Positions 1-10,068 of a stretch of DNA of 64,000 nucleotides are shown here, one piece after another. Under the pieces are notes generated by a model. It was not told where the DNA came from. It worked only from the letters and a program-made list of their open reading frames with translations, and made no database searches. The first letter of the stretch is position 1; every line of letters starts with the position of its first letter. This stretch comes from Meconema thalassinum. Taxonomy: Eukaryota > Arthropoda > Insecta > Orthoptera > Tettigoniidae. The stretch lies in contig OX336389.2 in the NCBI GenBank assembly GCA_946902985.2, positions 983,380,482 to 983,444,481 of the forward strand, read 5' to 3'. The position numbers and the translations under genes were made by a program.

Positions 1-951
1 CCTGGCACAGGCCCAGCGCGACAGACAACTGTGAGAGAGGATCACCGCATCATTCGGATGGCCCGGATGGAACCCCATGCAACAGCAGCGCAAATTCGAG
101 CAGCTGAGGCACCCCACGTTACACAACAAACAGGTGGTAATCGCCTGCGTGCAGCTGGCTTACGATCCCGTGTCCCTGCAGAAGGTGTTCCATTGACCCC
201 ACAACAGCGACGTGTAAGGCTAGCCTGGTGTCGAGAACGATCAACGTGGGTCGACAAATGGCATAGGGTCGTCTTTAGTGATGAATCGCGCTTCTGTCTT
301 GCCTGCAGTGATCGCCAGAATCGCGTGCGCCGACGTATCGGGGAGAGGGGCACACAGGGCCAACACCAAGCATTATGGTCTAGGGAGCTATTGGCTTTAA
401 TGTGAAATCACAATTAGTGCTTGTTGAGGGCACTATGACAGCTCAACAGTACGTTGATAGGGTACTCAATCCAGTGGTTGTCACTATGATGGCGAACATT
501 GCTAATGGGGTGTTTCAGCAGGACAATGCCCGGGTTCACACTGCACGCATCTCCAGAGAAGCTCTCCACGACATCACAACCTTAGAATGGCCCACCAGAT
601 CCCTGGACCTCAGTCCTATTGAGCATGTGTGGGACATTATGGGTCGACAACTGGCCAACCGTCCTCAGCCACCCACAACTCTGGAACAACTGGCCTGTGC
701 AGTGCAGCAAGCATGGGCCACAATTCCTCAGGAAGCGATCCAGGGCCTTATTGACTCCATGCCTCGACGAATTCATCAATGTATTGCAGCTCGTGGTGGG
801 CACATCCTGTATTGATTGTTGTCCAAACATGCGGTCAGAGGGACCTGGAAGTGTAATCATCGAATCACAACCGAACACTTGTCCTGCATGTTCAATTGCA
901 GCAATGTAGCACCACTCCTTCTGGGTGTTGCAATTTCCATTTTCTTCAGTG
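1..951 (+). pseudogene. Broken Tc1-like transposase, 5' end outside window
   Basis: Two overlapping frames (31-405 and 402-815) together give most of a Tc1-family DDE transposase, which cuts and pastes its own element. The first frame carries the first catalytic Asp in FSDESRF. The second carries the second Asp in QQDNARVHTA and the final Glu in SPIEHVWD, and ends in the family-typical MPRRIHQCIAARGGH. The frame breaks at about 350-372, and a TAG replaces the Trp expected in the MVWGAIGF block near 378. The second Asp and the Glu are separated by 32 residues instead of the usual 34, so two codons were probably lost. The 3' end, rich in Tc1-like terminal sequence, appears to stop near 950 (TTCAGTG before TA). 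The left end is cut by the window edge. It is non-functional and not the same subfamily as the intact neighbour at 988-2452. Confidence 0.85.
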
Positions 952-987
952 TATTATAGCACCATAGTTTATATTAACATTTATGTA

Positions 988-2452
988 CACACATCAAAAA
1001 AAGTTTTGCATCACCTCGGTTCCAAGAGTTCCGGAACCGTTAAATACAAAGGGAATAGAGATCAACACAAACAACATTTCAGCTCGTTTTATTGCTCATG
1101 AGACCCACACATTGCATGTTGTACCATCATACAGCTAGACTTTCAGCATTTGTGGTCCAGATTGCAGTACACACCACTACCTCTAATACCCAGTAGCACG
1201 TCCTCTTGCATTGATGCATGCCTGTATTCGCCGTGGCATACTATCCACAAGTTCATCAAGACACTGTTGGTCCAAATTGTCCCACTCCTCAACGACAATT
1301 CGGCGTAAATCTCTCAGAGTGGTTGGTGGGTCAAGACGTCCATAAACAGCCCTTTTCAACATATCCCAGGCATGTTCGATAGGGTTCATGTCTGGCGAAC
1401 ATGCTGGCCACTGTAGTCGAGCGATGTCGTTATCTTGAAGGAACGCATTCACAAGATGTGCACGATGAGGTCGAGAATTGTCGTCAGTGAAGACAAATGC
1501 CTCTCCAATATTCTGCCGATATGGTTGCACTATGGGTCGGTGGATGTCATTCAGGTATCGTAAAGCCGTTTCGGAGCCTTCCATGACCACCAGTGGCGTA
1601 CGTCGGCCCCACATAATGCCACCCCAAAACATCAGGGAACCACCACCTTGCTGCACTCGCTGGACAGTGTGTCTAAGACGTTCAGCCTGACCAGGGTGCC
1701 TCCAAACACGTCTCCGACGATTGTCTGGTTGAAGGCATATGCGACACTCATCGGTGAAGAGAACGTGATGCCAATTCCGTGGGGTCCATTCAGCATGTTG
1801 TTGGGCCCATCTGTACCGCGCTGCATGGTGTCGGGGTTGCAAAGCTGGACCTCGCCATGGACGTCGGGAGTGAAGTTGCCCATCATGCAGCCTATTGCGC
1901 ACAGTTTGAGTTGAAACACGACGTCCTGTGGCTGAACGAAACGCATTATTCAACATGGTGGCATTGCTGTCAGGGTTCCTCCGAGCGGCAATCCGTAAGT
2001 AGCGGTCATCCACTACAGTAGTAGCCCTTGGGCGGCCTGAGCGAGGCCTGTCATCGACAGTTCCTGTATCTCTGTACCTCCTCCATGTCCGAACAACATC
2101 GCTTTGGTTCACTCTGAGACGCCTGGAAACTTCCCTTGTTGAGAGCCCTTCTTGACACAAAGTAACAATGCGGACGCGATCGAACTGCGGTATTGACCTT
2201 CTAGGCATGGTAGAACTACAGACAACATGAGCAGCGTACCTTCGTCCTGGTGGAATGACTGGAACTGATCGGCTGTCGTACCCCCTCCGTCTAATAGGCC
2301 CTGCTCATGCATGGTTGTTTACATCTTTGAGCAGTTTTAGTGACATCTATGAACAGTCAAAGGGACTGTATCTTGGATACAATATACACAGTCAACGTCT
2401 ATATGCCGGAGATCTGGGAACCGAGGTGATGCAAAACTTTTTTTGATGTGTG
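988..2452 (-). mobile_element. Complete Tc1-type transposon with TA duplication
   Basis: The left end (CACACATCAAAAAAAG from 988) is repeated inverted at the right end (CTTTTTTTGATGTGTG to 2452). The inverted repeats run about 44 bp, through TTTTGCATCACCTCGGTTCC. TA dinucleotides flank both sides (986-987 and 2453-2454), the duplication expected for Tc1/mariner insertion. The element is 1465 bp and contains one uninterrupted transposase on the minus strand, so every visible requirement for autonomous movement is present. A lone related terminus occurs at 50288-50316. The near-identical ends and open frame suggest recent insertion. Confidence 0.93.
1183..2208 (-). CDS. Tc1-family DD34E transposase, intact
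   Basis: A 341-residue open frame, the usual size for Tc1 transposases, fills the element at 988-2452. Residues 1-110 hold paired helix-turn-helix motifs (REVSRRLRVNQSDVVRTWRR, then a second after the basic GRPRATT linker) that would bind the terminal repeats. The catalytic triad reads FTDECR (Asp near 153), FTDDNSRPHRA (Asp) and MNPIEHAWD (Glu). Exactly 34 residues lie between the second Asp and the Glu. The protein ends with MPRRIQACINARGRATGY. The start ATG at 2208 is about 245 bp inside the right end, normal for the family. No frameshift or stop is seen. Whether it is expressed cannot be judged from sequence. Confidence 0.93.
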   Translation of the reverse strand: MPRRSIPQFDRVRIVTLCQEGLSTREVSRRLRVNQSDVVRTWRRYRDTGTVDDRPRSGRPRATTVVDDRYLRIAARRNPDSNATMLNNAFRSATGRRVSTQTVRNRLHDGQLHSRRPWRGPALQPRHHAARYRWAQQHAEWTPRNWHHVLFTDECRICLQPDNRRRRVWRHPGQAERLRHTVQRVQQGGGSLMFWGGIMWGRRTPLVVMEGSETALRYLNDIHRPIVQPYRQNIGEAFVFTDDNSRPHRAHLVNAFLQDNDIARLQWPACSPDMNPIEHAWDMLKRAVYGRLDPPTTLRDLRRIVVEEWDNLDQQCLDELVDSMPRRIQACINARGRATGY

Positions 2453-2779
2453 TATATTACTATGTTCATTATCAACAAAAGGTTCTATTTTGGGACAGAT
2501 AGCCCTGTTATTCCATCCATTTAAACAACAATAACCTCCTCCCAACACCTGTTAAAAATATGTGTGTTTTTAATGTTATATATCAAGCAGTGTAATATTA
2601 CAATGTAATACCACATAAATATTTTTATTATGACATGCATATTATATAGAACTAGTAACCCGCCACATAATCTTCCTCGAGATATCCTTTACAGAATGGT
2701 GCAAACCGCATCAAAATCCATCCAGTGGCTCTGGAGATTGCCCGTGACATCCAAGAATCGGGAACTTTGTTTTATACTA
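2453..2779. other. AT-rich spacer with no recognised feature
   Basis: This stretch between the Tc1 and the mariner is AT-rich, with no open frame, repeat or RNA gene that I can identify. It includes the TA flank of the Tc1 (2453-2454) and ends at the TA (2778-2779) before the mariner. Confidence 0.6.
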
Positions 2780-4104
2780 CGAGGGTAATCCCAAATATAA
2801 GGTCTCCTATTTTTTGATAAATACATAGACCTGTTTATTTCTACAATGGTTTACATCATTTTACAGCTTGAACATTTAGCTATTTTTCTACATAATCACC
2901 ATTTCGGTCGATGCATTTTTGTAGACGCTATGACAGCTTTTGTATGCCCATGTCATACCAGCTCGCCGCTATGCTGTTCAGGAAGTTGTGAACCTCATCT
3001 TTCACCTCGTCGTCGGTGCTGAATCGCTTTCCGGCCAAATGTTCTTTCAACTTAGGGAACAAGTGATAGTCACTGGAGGCCAAGTCGGGACTATAGGGTG
3101 GGTGGGTGATGATGTGCCACTGAAACTGTTGCAGGAGAGCAACGGTTTGACGGGCGACGTGTGGACGAGCGTTATCATGGAGAATGTTTACGCCCTGGCT
3201 CAACATTCCTCTTCTCTGGTTCTGAATTGCCCGTCTGAGTTGTTTCAGGCTCTCACAGTACCTGTCAGCATTAATTGTGGTCCCAGCGGGCATAAAGACG
3301 ACCAACAATACCCCTTTTCGATCCCAAAACACAGTTGTCATGACTTTACCGGCAGACTGTGTTTGCTTGAATTTCCGCGGCTTTGGCTAAGAGGGATGAC
3401 GCCACTGACGGGGTTTTTGCTTGGTCGCAGGTGTAAAGTGGTATGCCCAGGTTTCGTCACCCGTGACAATTGAGTCCAAAAAGTTGTCCTGTTCAGCTGC
3501 AAAGCGTTGAAGAAATGTGCGGGAAGAATCAACTCGTTGCCGCATGTGGTCTTCAGTCAGCATGCGTGGCACCCATCTTGCGCACACCTTCCGTTATGTC
3601 AACTTTTCCATTAAAATTCTGTGAGTGGCACTTCGGGAAACCTCGGGAACCAAAGTGCAGAGATCATCCAGGGTGATCCGCCGATGTTCACGCATGATTT
3701 GCTGAACCTTCACGACTGTCTCGTCGGAAATTGACAGTTTCCCACTCCTTTGTTCGTCGTGAATTTCAGTCGAACGGGCTGAAAACTCTCTGCACCACTT
3801 ACAAACATTTTTTATATCCATGCACGACTCACCATACACTTCCATCAATTGGCGATGGATTTCTATCGGTTCAGTACCCTTTGCGTTCAAAAACTGAATA
3901 ACTGCTCGCACCGCACTTGGCGGTAACATCCAACGGGAGCTTCATTCTCAACGGCTGCCAAGCCAAGACCGAGTGCCTCAGGGCTGCGTGCGCATGTTTA
4001 CATGCGAGCGAGGGAAACACTCTTCACAATATTGTGACCAACAGCCACATAAACAGAGTTCTGTATTTATAAAAACATAAGAGACCTTAATTTTTGGGAT
4101 TACC
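2780..4104 (-). mobile_element. Mariner element, right end abutted by a SINE
   Basis: The left end begins CGAGGGTAATCCCAAA at 2780, after TA. The inverted counterpart (TTTTTGGGATTACC) ends near 4104. The repeats continue inward with TAAGGTCTC on both sides. The right end lacks its last few bases and its TA: a tRNA-derived SINE starts immediately at about 4106, so the terminus was lost or cut when the SINE arrived. The interior encodes a frameshifted mariner transposase on the minus strand. Confidence 0.85.
2928..3929 (-). pseudogene. Mariner DD34D transposase, frameshifted
   Basis: Three frames read in order along the minus strand. At 3929-3594 is the N-terminal DNA-binding half, with IEIHRQLMEVYGESCM and the HDEQRSGK linker. 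At 3587-3387 is the block with the first catalytic Asp, VTGDETWAYHF. At 3341-2928 is the block HDNARPHVARQ followed by YSPDLASSDYHLF. Exactly 34 residues separate the second and third Asp, which defines a mariner (DD34D) rather than Tc1. The C-terminal end is somewhat different from the standard mariner ending. At least two frame changes (near 3590 and 3380) inactivate it. Confidence 0.9.
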
Positions 4105-4105
4105 G

Positions 4106-4437
4106 AAGCCTCCGTGGCTTAGGCGGCAGCACGCCGGCCTCTCACCGCTGGGTCCGTGGTTCAAATCCCGGTCACTCCATGTGAGATCTGTGCTGGACAA
4201 AACGGAGGCAGACAGGTTTTTCTCCGGGTACTCCGGTTCTCCCTGTCAAAATTTCATTCCAGCAACACTCTCCACTATCATTTCATTTCATCTGTCATTC
4301 ATTTAATCATTGCCCCAGAGGAGTGCGTCAGGCCTCGGCAGCCGGCACAGTTCATATCCTCGCCGCTAGATGGGGGCTTCATTCATTTCATTCCTGACCC
4401 GGTTGGAGACTGGAAGCAGGCTGTGGATTTTCATTTT
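4106..4437 (+). mobile_element. tRNA-derived SINE, copy A
   Basis: The head resembles a tRNA gene, with an internal RNA polymerase III A box (TGGCTTAGGCGG near 4115) and B box (GGTTCAAATCC near 4158). A body of about 330 bp follows, ending GGATTTTCATTTTT. Two other copies occur at 19403-19730 (minus) and 49245-49561 (plus), each with target duplications, which defines the unit. This copy sits directly on the right end of the mariner, and no clear target duplication is visible. A Helitron starts 14 bp after it. It encodes no protein and would depend on a LINE for movement. Confidence 0.88.
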
Positions 4438-5400
4438 TCAGTAGTATAGATCCCTCCTGCGGCACTCACAAGCGACCGATCGTGTAAATGAGCATTCAAA
4501 TGAAAGAGAATAGACATTAGCAGTGACGAATTGCACTTTATAATTCCATACATATCAATAATTTCTTTAAAAAATGACTTTCAAAAAACTGTACGAAGTG
4601 TGCGATTTGCAAATACTGTTGGTGCATGAAGATACGCTCCATAATTTCTGTCCACTTCACATTTTGGTCGCTGTGACGCCCGTTTTATGTCATTTTAACA
4701 TTCTGAGGTCTTTCCTTTATCATTTTGCATGGATTTCAGAAACAGTAAATAAAAGGAATGTGTAGGCCCTACTCAAATCGTATAGTTTCAAAAATTAGCA
4801 GTGACGATTGCATTCTAATTTCATAAATATCAATTTTTGTAAGAAGTGTGCGATTTGCAAATACTGATGCTCAAACATGCTGCAATTATGAGTTGTCGTC
4901 TAAACCCTTAAAACTATTAAACGTTAATTATTTTACAGTTTTTTTCTTCTGCATTCTAATTTCATAAATATCGATCATTTCGAATGGTTTTCAGAAACAG
5001 TAAATCAATTGTTGAGTACTCTAATCGTATAACCGGTGAGTGTTAAGTCGTCTAAAACCTTAGAACTATTAAACATTAAGTTAATTCTTTTACAGGTTTT
5101 TCTTCTATCATATCCCATGGTATTCAGAATTAGTAAATCAATGGATTGAGTACTCAAATCGTATAACCAGAGAGTGTTACTGCTAAGCTTTCAGTCAATG
5201 GACTCAGCACACACAGGATTTAAACTCATTCGTCTGAACAATGGATTTATGGAATTTCAGGTTTGTTAATATGCCGCGATACAGGTTTTTCTTCTGCATT
5301 CTAATTTCATAAATCTCGATTTTTGTAAAAGTGTGCTATTTGCAAATACTGTTGCTCTCACATGCTGCAATTATGAGTTATCGTCTAAAACCTTAAAACT

Positions 5401-7395
5401 CATCATCATCATCATCTTCATTTCCCCTTTTCCAGTTGACACTGGTTGGGGACAAATATGGTTCCTCTCCACTTTGTTCTGTCGTTCCACCATTCCTCTT
5501 CCGACACAGTGTTCCAATCCAGGTTCCGTTTTCTAATACTATTCTCCATCGAGTCCATCCAACGCATTCTTGGTCTTCCTCGTCCTCTCTTCCGTCATCC
5601 GTCGTTCCAGTGCTTGTCTTGGTAGCCTTACTCCATTCATCCGTTTGACATGTCCAAACTATCTCAATCTGTTTTGCTCCAGTTTGTCATTTAGTTTCTG
5701 TACTCCCAAGTCTTTCCGTATATCTTCATTTCTCACTCTGTCCCTCCTCATTTTCTGGACCATACTTCTCAGGAATCTCATCTCAGCTGCTTGTACTCTG
5801 CTCTCATCCCTCTTAGTCATTGTCCAAGTTTCTGCTGCATATGTCATTATAGGAACATAAGATGCTTTGTACATAACTTCTTTAGCCTTAATTGGTATAT
5901 CCTTGTTCCATACTAGTCCCCATACCTGTTGGTAGAAAGCACTCCCGAGTTGTATTCTTCTGCTTATTTCCAAATCTAGTCTTCCATCTTCAGTCAGTTC
6001 ACTTCCCAAGTATTTGAAGTGTTTCACCACTTCCAATTCCTTATCTCCTACTTTGATTACTCCTTTTCCTTCTTTCTTATCTCTACTCATCACCACTGTT
6101 TTACTCTTCTCCACATTTATCTTCAATCCCCATTGCTCAATCTTTTCATTTATTACGTCTTAACTGTTCTTGTACCTCCAGCTCATCCTCGCCCTAGATC
6201 ACGTCGTCGTCTGCAAACAACATTACCTTCATCTTGGCCCTACTATATTCTTTCATTGCTGCCTTCATGTTGTCATCCATCACCATTACGAACAATAATG
6301 GTGACAACACTCTTCCTTGCTTTAGTCCAGTGTCGATTCTAAACCATTCCAATGTCCCGACTCTAGTCTTCACACTACTGTAGTACTCCAAGCACATTCC
6401 TTTTATCATGTCTCTCAGTTCCTTGTCTATCCCCCTATTTGTTAAGCTTTCCCAAACTTTTGTTCTAGGGATGCTATCATAGGCCTTTTCTAGATCAATA
6501 AAAGTAATTACCATATCCTTCCCATATTCCCAACTCTTTTCAATGTTCTGTCTCAGAATGAAAAGGGGTTCCACTGTTGACCTGCCCCCTCTAAATCCAA
6601 ACTGCTGCTCCTCAATTTGGCTTTCTATCTTAACTCTAATTCTTTTTTCTAGGATTCTTTCCATTACTTTGGCAACATGCGAGATGATGGTGATGCCTCG
6701 ATAGTTACCACACACCTTCCTGTCTCCTTTCTTGAATATTGGCAATATTATTCCCTTTTTCCAGGCTTCAGGTACTTTCTTCTCTTTCCACACAATCCTG
6801 AGAAGTCTGTGTGTCCACTGCAGTCCCACTGGTCCTGCCGCCTTGATCATTTCTATTGCCACTTGGTCGATTCCCACAGCTTTCCACATCTTCATCTTCT
6901 TAACTGCCCCTTCCACTTCTGCCATAGTAATGTCTGGTTCTTCTTCTATTTTTTCCTCCACTGTTTTGGCTGTTTGCGTAACTTCTCCGCATGTCTGGTG
7001 TCTCACATTCAACAGCTCGCTGAAATATTCTTTCCATCTGTCCGTTATCTCTTCTGGTTTTGTCAATATTTCACCTTCTTTGTTTTTCACGAACCCAGTG
7101 TACACCTTTTCATTCCTTCTGCTTTTTATAATTCCAAACAGCAATTTCTTTCCACAATGTAAATCCTCCCTTATTTCCTGAGTGAATTCTTCCCAGCTTT
7201 TCTTCTTTTCCTCTGCAATTACTTTCTTACAATCTCGTGTTTGCTTCTATATATTTTGCTCTACTTTCTTCAGTCTTTTTTGTTTTCTATTCCTTCCAAG
7301 TTTTCTTCTTCTCCCTTACCTTTCCTTTCACTCTATCATTACACCGTTTTGTCGCCTTTTCCCGTACCTTTCCTGATGTTCTACCACATGTTTTC
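5401..7395 (-). mobile_element. 5'-truncated RTE/BovB-like LINE inserted in the Helitron
   Basis: The minus-strand 3' end is a (GAT)n tail at 5401-5416, the simple-repeat tail typical of RTE elements. The interior encodes a reverse transcriptase. The 5' end breaks off near 7395 inside the linker between endonuclease and RT, with Helitron unit sequence resuming at once (TATTGAACTATTGAACGTTA). The interrupted unit is ...CCTTAAAACT | ATTAAACGTT..., so insertion lies between these; a short imperfect duplication (about TTAAAACT) is possible. It belongs to the same family group as the LINEs at 23761 and 27682. Confidence 0.85.
5430..7144 (-). pseudogene. RTE-type reverse transcriptase, decayed
   Basis: The frame 7144-6194 holds the RT fingers and palm: YRGITIISHVAKVMERILEK, EQQFGFRGGRSTVEPLF, FIDLEKAYDSIPR (first catalytic Asp) and GLKQGRVLSPLLF. 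It ends at the active site LFADDDVI followed by TAG at 6194, where relatives have a Trp (WG). The frame 6126-5659 continues with the thumb and connection (FKYLGSELTEDGRLD, YAAETWTMTKRDESRVQAAE). The last C-terminal part, a basic RPRMRWMD-like block, is in another frame at about 5658-5430. The endonuclease domain is absent because of 5' truncation. Stops and frameshifts make it inactive. Confidence 0.88.
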
Positions 7396-8351
7396 GCTGC
7401 TATTGAACTATTGAACGTTAATTCTCTTACAGATTTTCTTCTATCAATTCGCATGGTGTTCGGAAACAGAAAATCAATGAATTCAGTATTCGAATTGTAT
7501 AACCGGCGACTGTTACGTCGTCTAAAACCTTAGAACTACCGGTATTAAACGTTAATTCATTTACAGTTCTTTCTTCTATCATTTCCTATGGTTTTCAGAA
7601 TCAGTAGGCTAAAGCAATGGATTGGGTACTCAAATTGTATAACCGGCAAGTGTGTTACTGCTAAGCTTTCAATAAATGGACTTAGCACACACATGATTTA
7701 AGCTCATCCGTCTAAACAATGGATTTATTAAATTCCAGGATTGTTAATAGGCCTATGCCGCGATACAGGTTTTTCTTCTGCATTCTAATTCCATAAATAT
7801 CGATTTTTGTAAGAATTGTGCTTTTTGCAAATACTGTTGCTCTAACATGCTGCAACTACAAGTTGTCGTCTAAAACCTTAAAACTATCGTCATCATATAG
7901 GCCTCATAAATTAGCAGTGACGAATTGCATTCTAATTTCATAAATAACAATTTTTGTAAGAAGTGTGCTATTTGCAAATACTGTTGTTGTAACATGCTGC
8001 AATTATGAGTTTTCGTCTAAAACCTTAAAACTATTCAACGTTAATTCTCTTACAGTTTTTCTCTATCATTTCGCATGGATTTCAGAAACAGTAATTCAAT
8101 GGATTGAGTAAGCCTATTCAAATCGTACTCAAATCTTATAATTTCATAAATATCGAAAAACCGGTGAGATTTATGATGATCCAATTTTCAGTGATTGCCT
8201 TCTTAGGTTAGGGAACGTACAACTTGGAATTCTGACTGAAATGTATCAAATAACCAGTGAGTGTTACGGCTAAGCTGTCTATCAATGGACTCGGCACACA
8301 AATGGCATTAACAGTGACGAATTGCATTCTAATTTCATAAATATCAAAGAA

Positions 8352-9282
8352 AGAAACCAGCCACAGCACGCTCTCATGCTGACGCTCCTCTCGGGAAAGT
8401 GAAAGCTCCCCTGTTGGTAACGTGCAAAGGAGTTTAGCGGTGAGCACTCCCACACAGGACCGGGAATGCTGCCCTGCAGGCAGTGTGCGAAGGAGTTTAA
8501 TGCTGATCTTTGCACTTAGGAATAAGGAAGCCTCACTATAAGCGGGGCGTGATTAAATTATCCAACGAGGGCTGTCCTGATAAGGGATAAAGAGGTTCCT
8601 CAGCCAACAAGATAAAGCAGGAAATCTTCACCAAGGTGCTTTCTGCCCGGAGTGCACCCAGAAGCAACAAAAATGAATTCTGCCCGATATGTCAGAGGCA
8701 ATGCACTAATGTGGACAGCACAATCGAATGCGATAGGTGCAGAGAAAAGACCCATGAGAACTGTACTGGCCTCATTGGTCAGGAAGTCAGAGACCTTGAA
8801 AAAAAAAGAACAGGAAACTGATATGGCTGTGTGAAACATGTAAAACTGAGGCACTGGGCAAGAATAAATCCTGTAGGGTGGTAATAGCCGCCCTTGCCGA
8901 AAAGGTCGAGGACCTAACACAATACATCAAAACCCGACTTCAAGAAAACGTGGAAAATGAGATCAAAGAAACAGTATACAATGCTCACAGAGAAACCAGC
9001 TACAGCACGCTCTCATGCTGACGCTCCACTCAAGAAAGCGAAAGCACCCCTGTAGGTAACGTGCAAAGGAGTTTAGCGCTGAGCGCTACCACACAGGACC
9101 AGGAAAGCTGCCCTGCAGGCAGTGTGCGAAGGAGTTTAACGCTGATTGTTGAACTTAGGAACAAGGAAGCCTCACTGTAGGCGGGGCGTGAAGAAGTTTT
9201 CTAACGAGGGCTGTCCTGATAAGGGAGAAGGAGGCTCCTCAGCCAACAAGATTAAGAAGGAATTCCTGACCAAGATGCTTTC
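8352..9282 (+). repeat. 292-bp direct repeats flanking a PHD-like segment
   Basis: The segment 8352-8643 is repeated at 8991-9282 in the same orientation, about 90% alike by eye. Both run from GAAACCAGC(C/T)ACAGCACGC through CAGGCAGTGTGCGAAGGAG to CCAA(G)..GCTTTC. They flank a 347-bp segment with a zinc-finger-like frame. TTTCATAAATATC lies on both sides of the whole unit, which may be a 13-bp target duplication, although that string also belongs to the host Helitron units. The arrangement could be a LINE 5' region with repeated promoter units, or a small terminal-repeat retroelement. Neither end is TG...CA, which argues against a classical LTR. Confidence 0.7.
8636..8821 (+). pseudogene. PHD-like zinc finger fragment, probably LINE ORF1
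   Basis: A 61-residue frame contains CPICQRQC, then IECDRCREKTHENCTGL: a Cys2...Cys2...His-Cys pattern like a PHD finger. PHD-like fingers of this kind occur at the start of ORF1 proteins of CR1-type LINEs. The frame reaches a stop at 8819, just after a run of A (8799-8806). Readable sequence resuming in another frame (about 8822-8990, with charged helices) suggests a frameshift in the A run. It lies between the two 292-bp direct repeats inside the Helitron. Gene capture by the Helitron is an alternative to LINE insertion. Confidence 0.55.
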
Positions 9283-9505
9283 ATAAATATCGAATAACTG
9301 GTGAGTGTTATGATGATAGAATTTTCAGTGATTGCCTTCTTAAGTTAGAGAACGTACAGCTTGGAATTCTAACTGAAATGAAAATGGTGTTCTATAATCA
9401 TTTGGTTGAAATAAAAACATAACAACCTTTCTCCTTAAGTCACTCATTATAAACCTATTGGGGAAAGTATGACTTATGAACATAAATCTCGCACAGGTCC
9501 GCTAG

Positions 9506-9757
9506 TATATACATAATTTCATAAATAAATAAAATTAATTGATTAGAGCATTACTGTTAGGTTACTTTATCAGTACATTTGTACCTACCAATTTTTGAAA
9601 AGCCTTAGTAAATTGTCTTCTCATGACCTAATGCCATGTACCCACTAGGGGACAAATGTCCCTCAACATTACGTGTAAGATTGAATATACATGATGCACT
9701 GCTCCCTGACATTGCATGCATCATAGTGCGGCATTTCGAGTGCACAGGGCTGTGTGA
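9506..9757. other. Spacer between Helitron and CR1-type LINE
   Basis: AT-rich sequence with no frame, repeat or RNA gene that I can identify. It begins with the T flanking the Helitron's CTAG end and stops at the (TCTA)n tail of the LINE on the other strand. Confidence 0.5.
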
Positions 9758-10068
9758 CATAGATAGATAGATAGATTTTTATTAATTCCATTTGATCAAA
9801 TACATGCATTCAATACATTTTTGATATAGGACACGTCAGAATTTACATGCATAAAATAAAAGAACTAACAGGTATATATTACTAAGATTAAAACTATTTA
9901 TAACTTATTATAATAGCAAATCTTAATAGATACAATCTTATTGCACAACTATTTACACCTCACTCTATTATCATAATATGAAAACTTAATTCTATAAATA
10001 CAACAACATACAGCTAGGTATTAAAATTAAATTAAAAAAGTAAAATATAGTTATAGATTCCATCACTC

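Larger units (their letters stand above)
4520..8340 (+). repeat. Degenerate tandem units inside the Helitron, split by a LINE
   Basis: A unit containing GCATTCTAATTTCATAAATA, then GTGTGCGATTTGCAAATACT, ACATGCTGCAATTATGAG, GTCTAAAACCTTAAAACTAT and a TTTTACAG plus TTTTTCTTCT stretch recurs at least five times. The TTTGCAAATACTG marker falls near 4608, 4855, 5341, 7826 and 7974. Units differ in length because of deletions and local reshuffling. The block 5401-7395 is a later LINE insertion. Each unit contains a polypyrimidine/CAG stretch resembling a splice acceptor. No coding capacity is seen. Confidence 0.75.
4451..9505 (+). mobile_element. Helitron-type element, 5.06 kb, with internal insertions
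   Basis: The left end reads A|TCCCTCCTGCGGC (TC at 4451) and the right end CAGGTCCGCTAG|T (CTAG at 9502-9505). These are the TC...CTRR termini, inserted between A and T, that define Helitrons. A second copy in reverse (44324-44718) shares both ends: about 170 bp at the 5' side and 130 bp at the 3' side. That copy also has the 3' hairpin TGCGAGAAATCTCGCA; here the first arm of the hairpin is missing. No RepHel protein is present, so this is non-autonomous. The interior contains tandem AT-rich units, an RTE LINE (about 5401-7395) and a direct-repeat insertion (8352-9282). Confidence 0.82.

Noticed and set aside
4115..4170. A genuine tRNA gene
   Set aside because: A and B boxes are present but no cloverleaf forms and the sequence continues into a repeated 330-bp SINE body.
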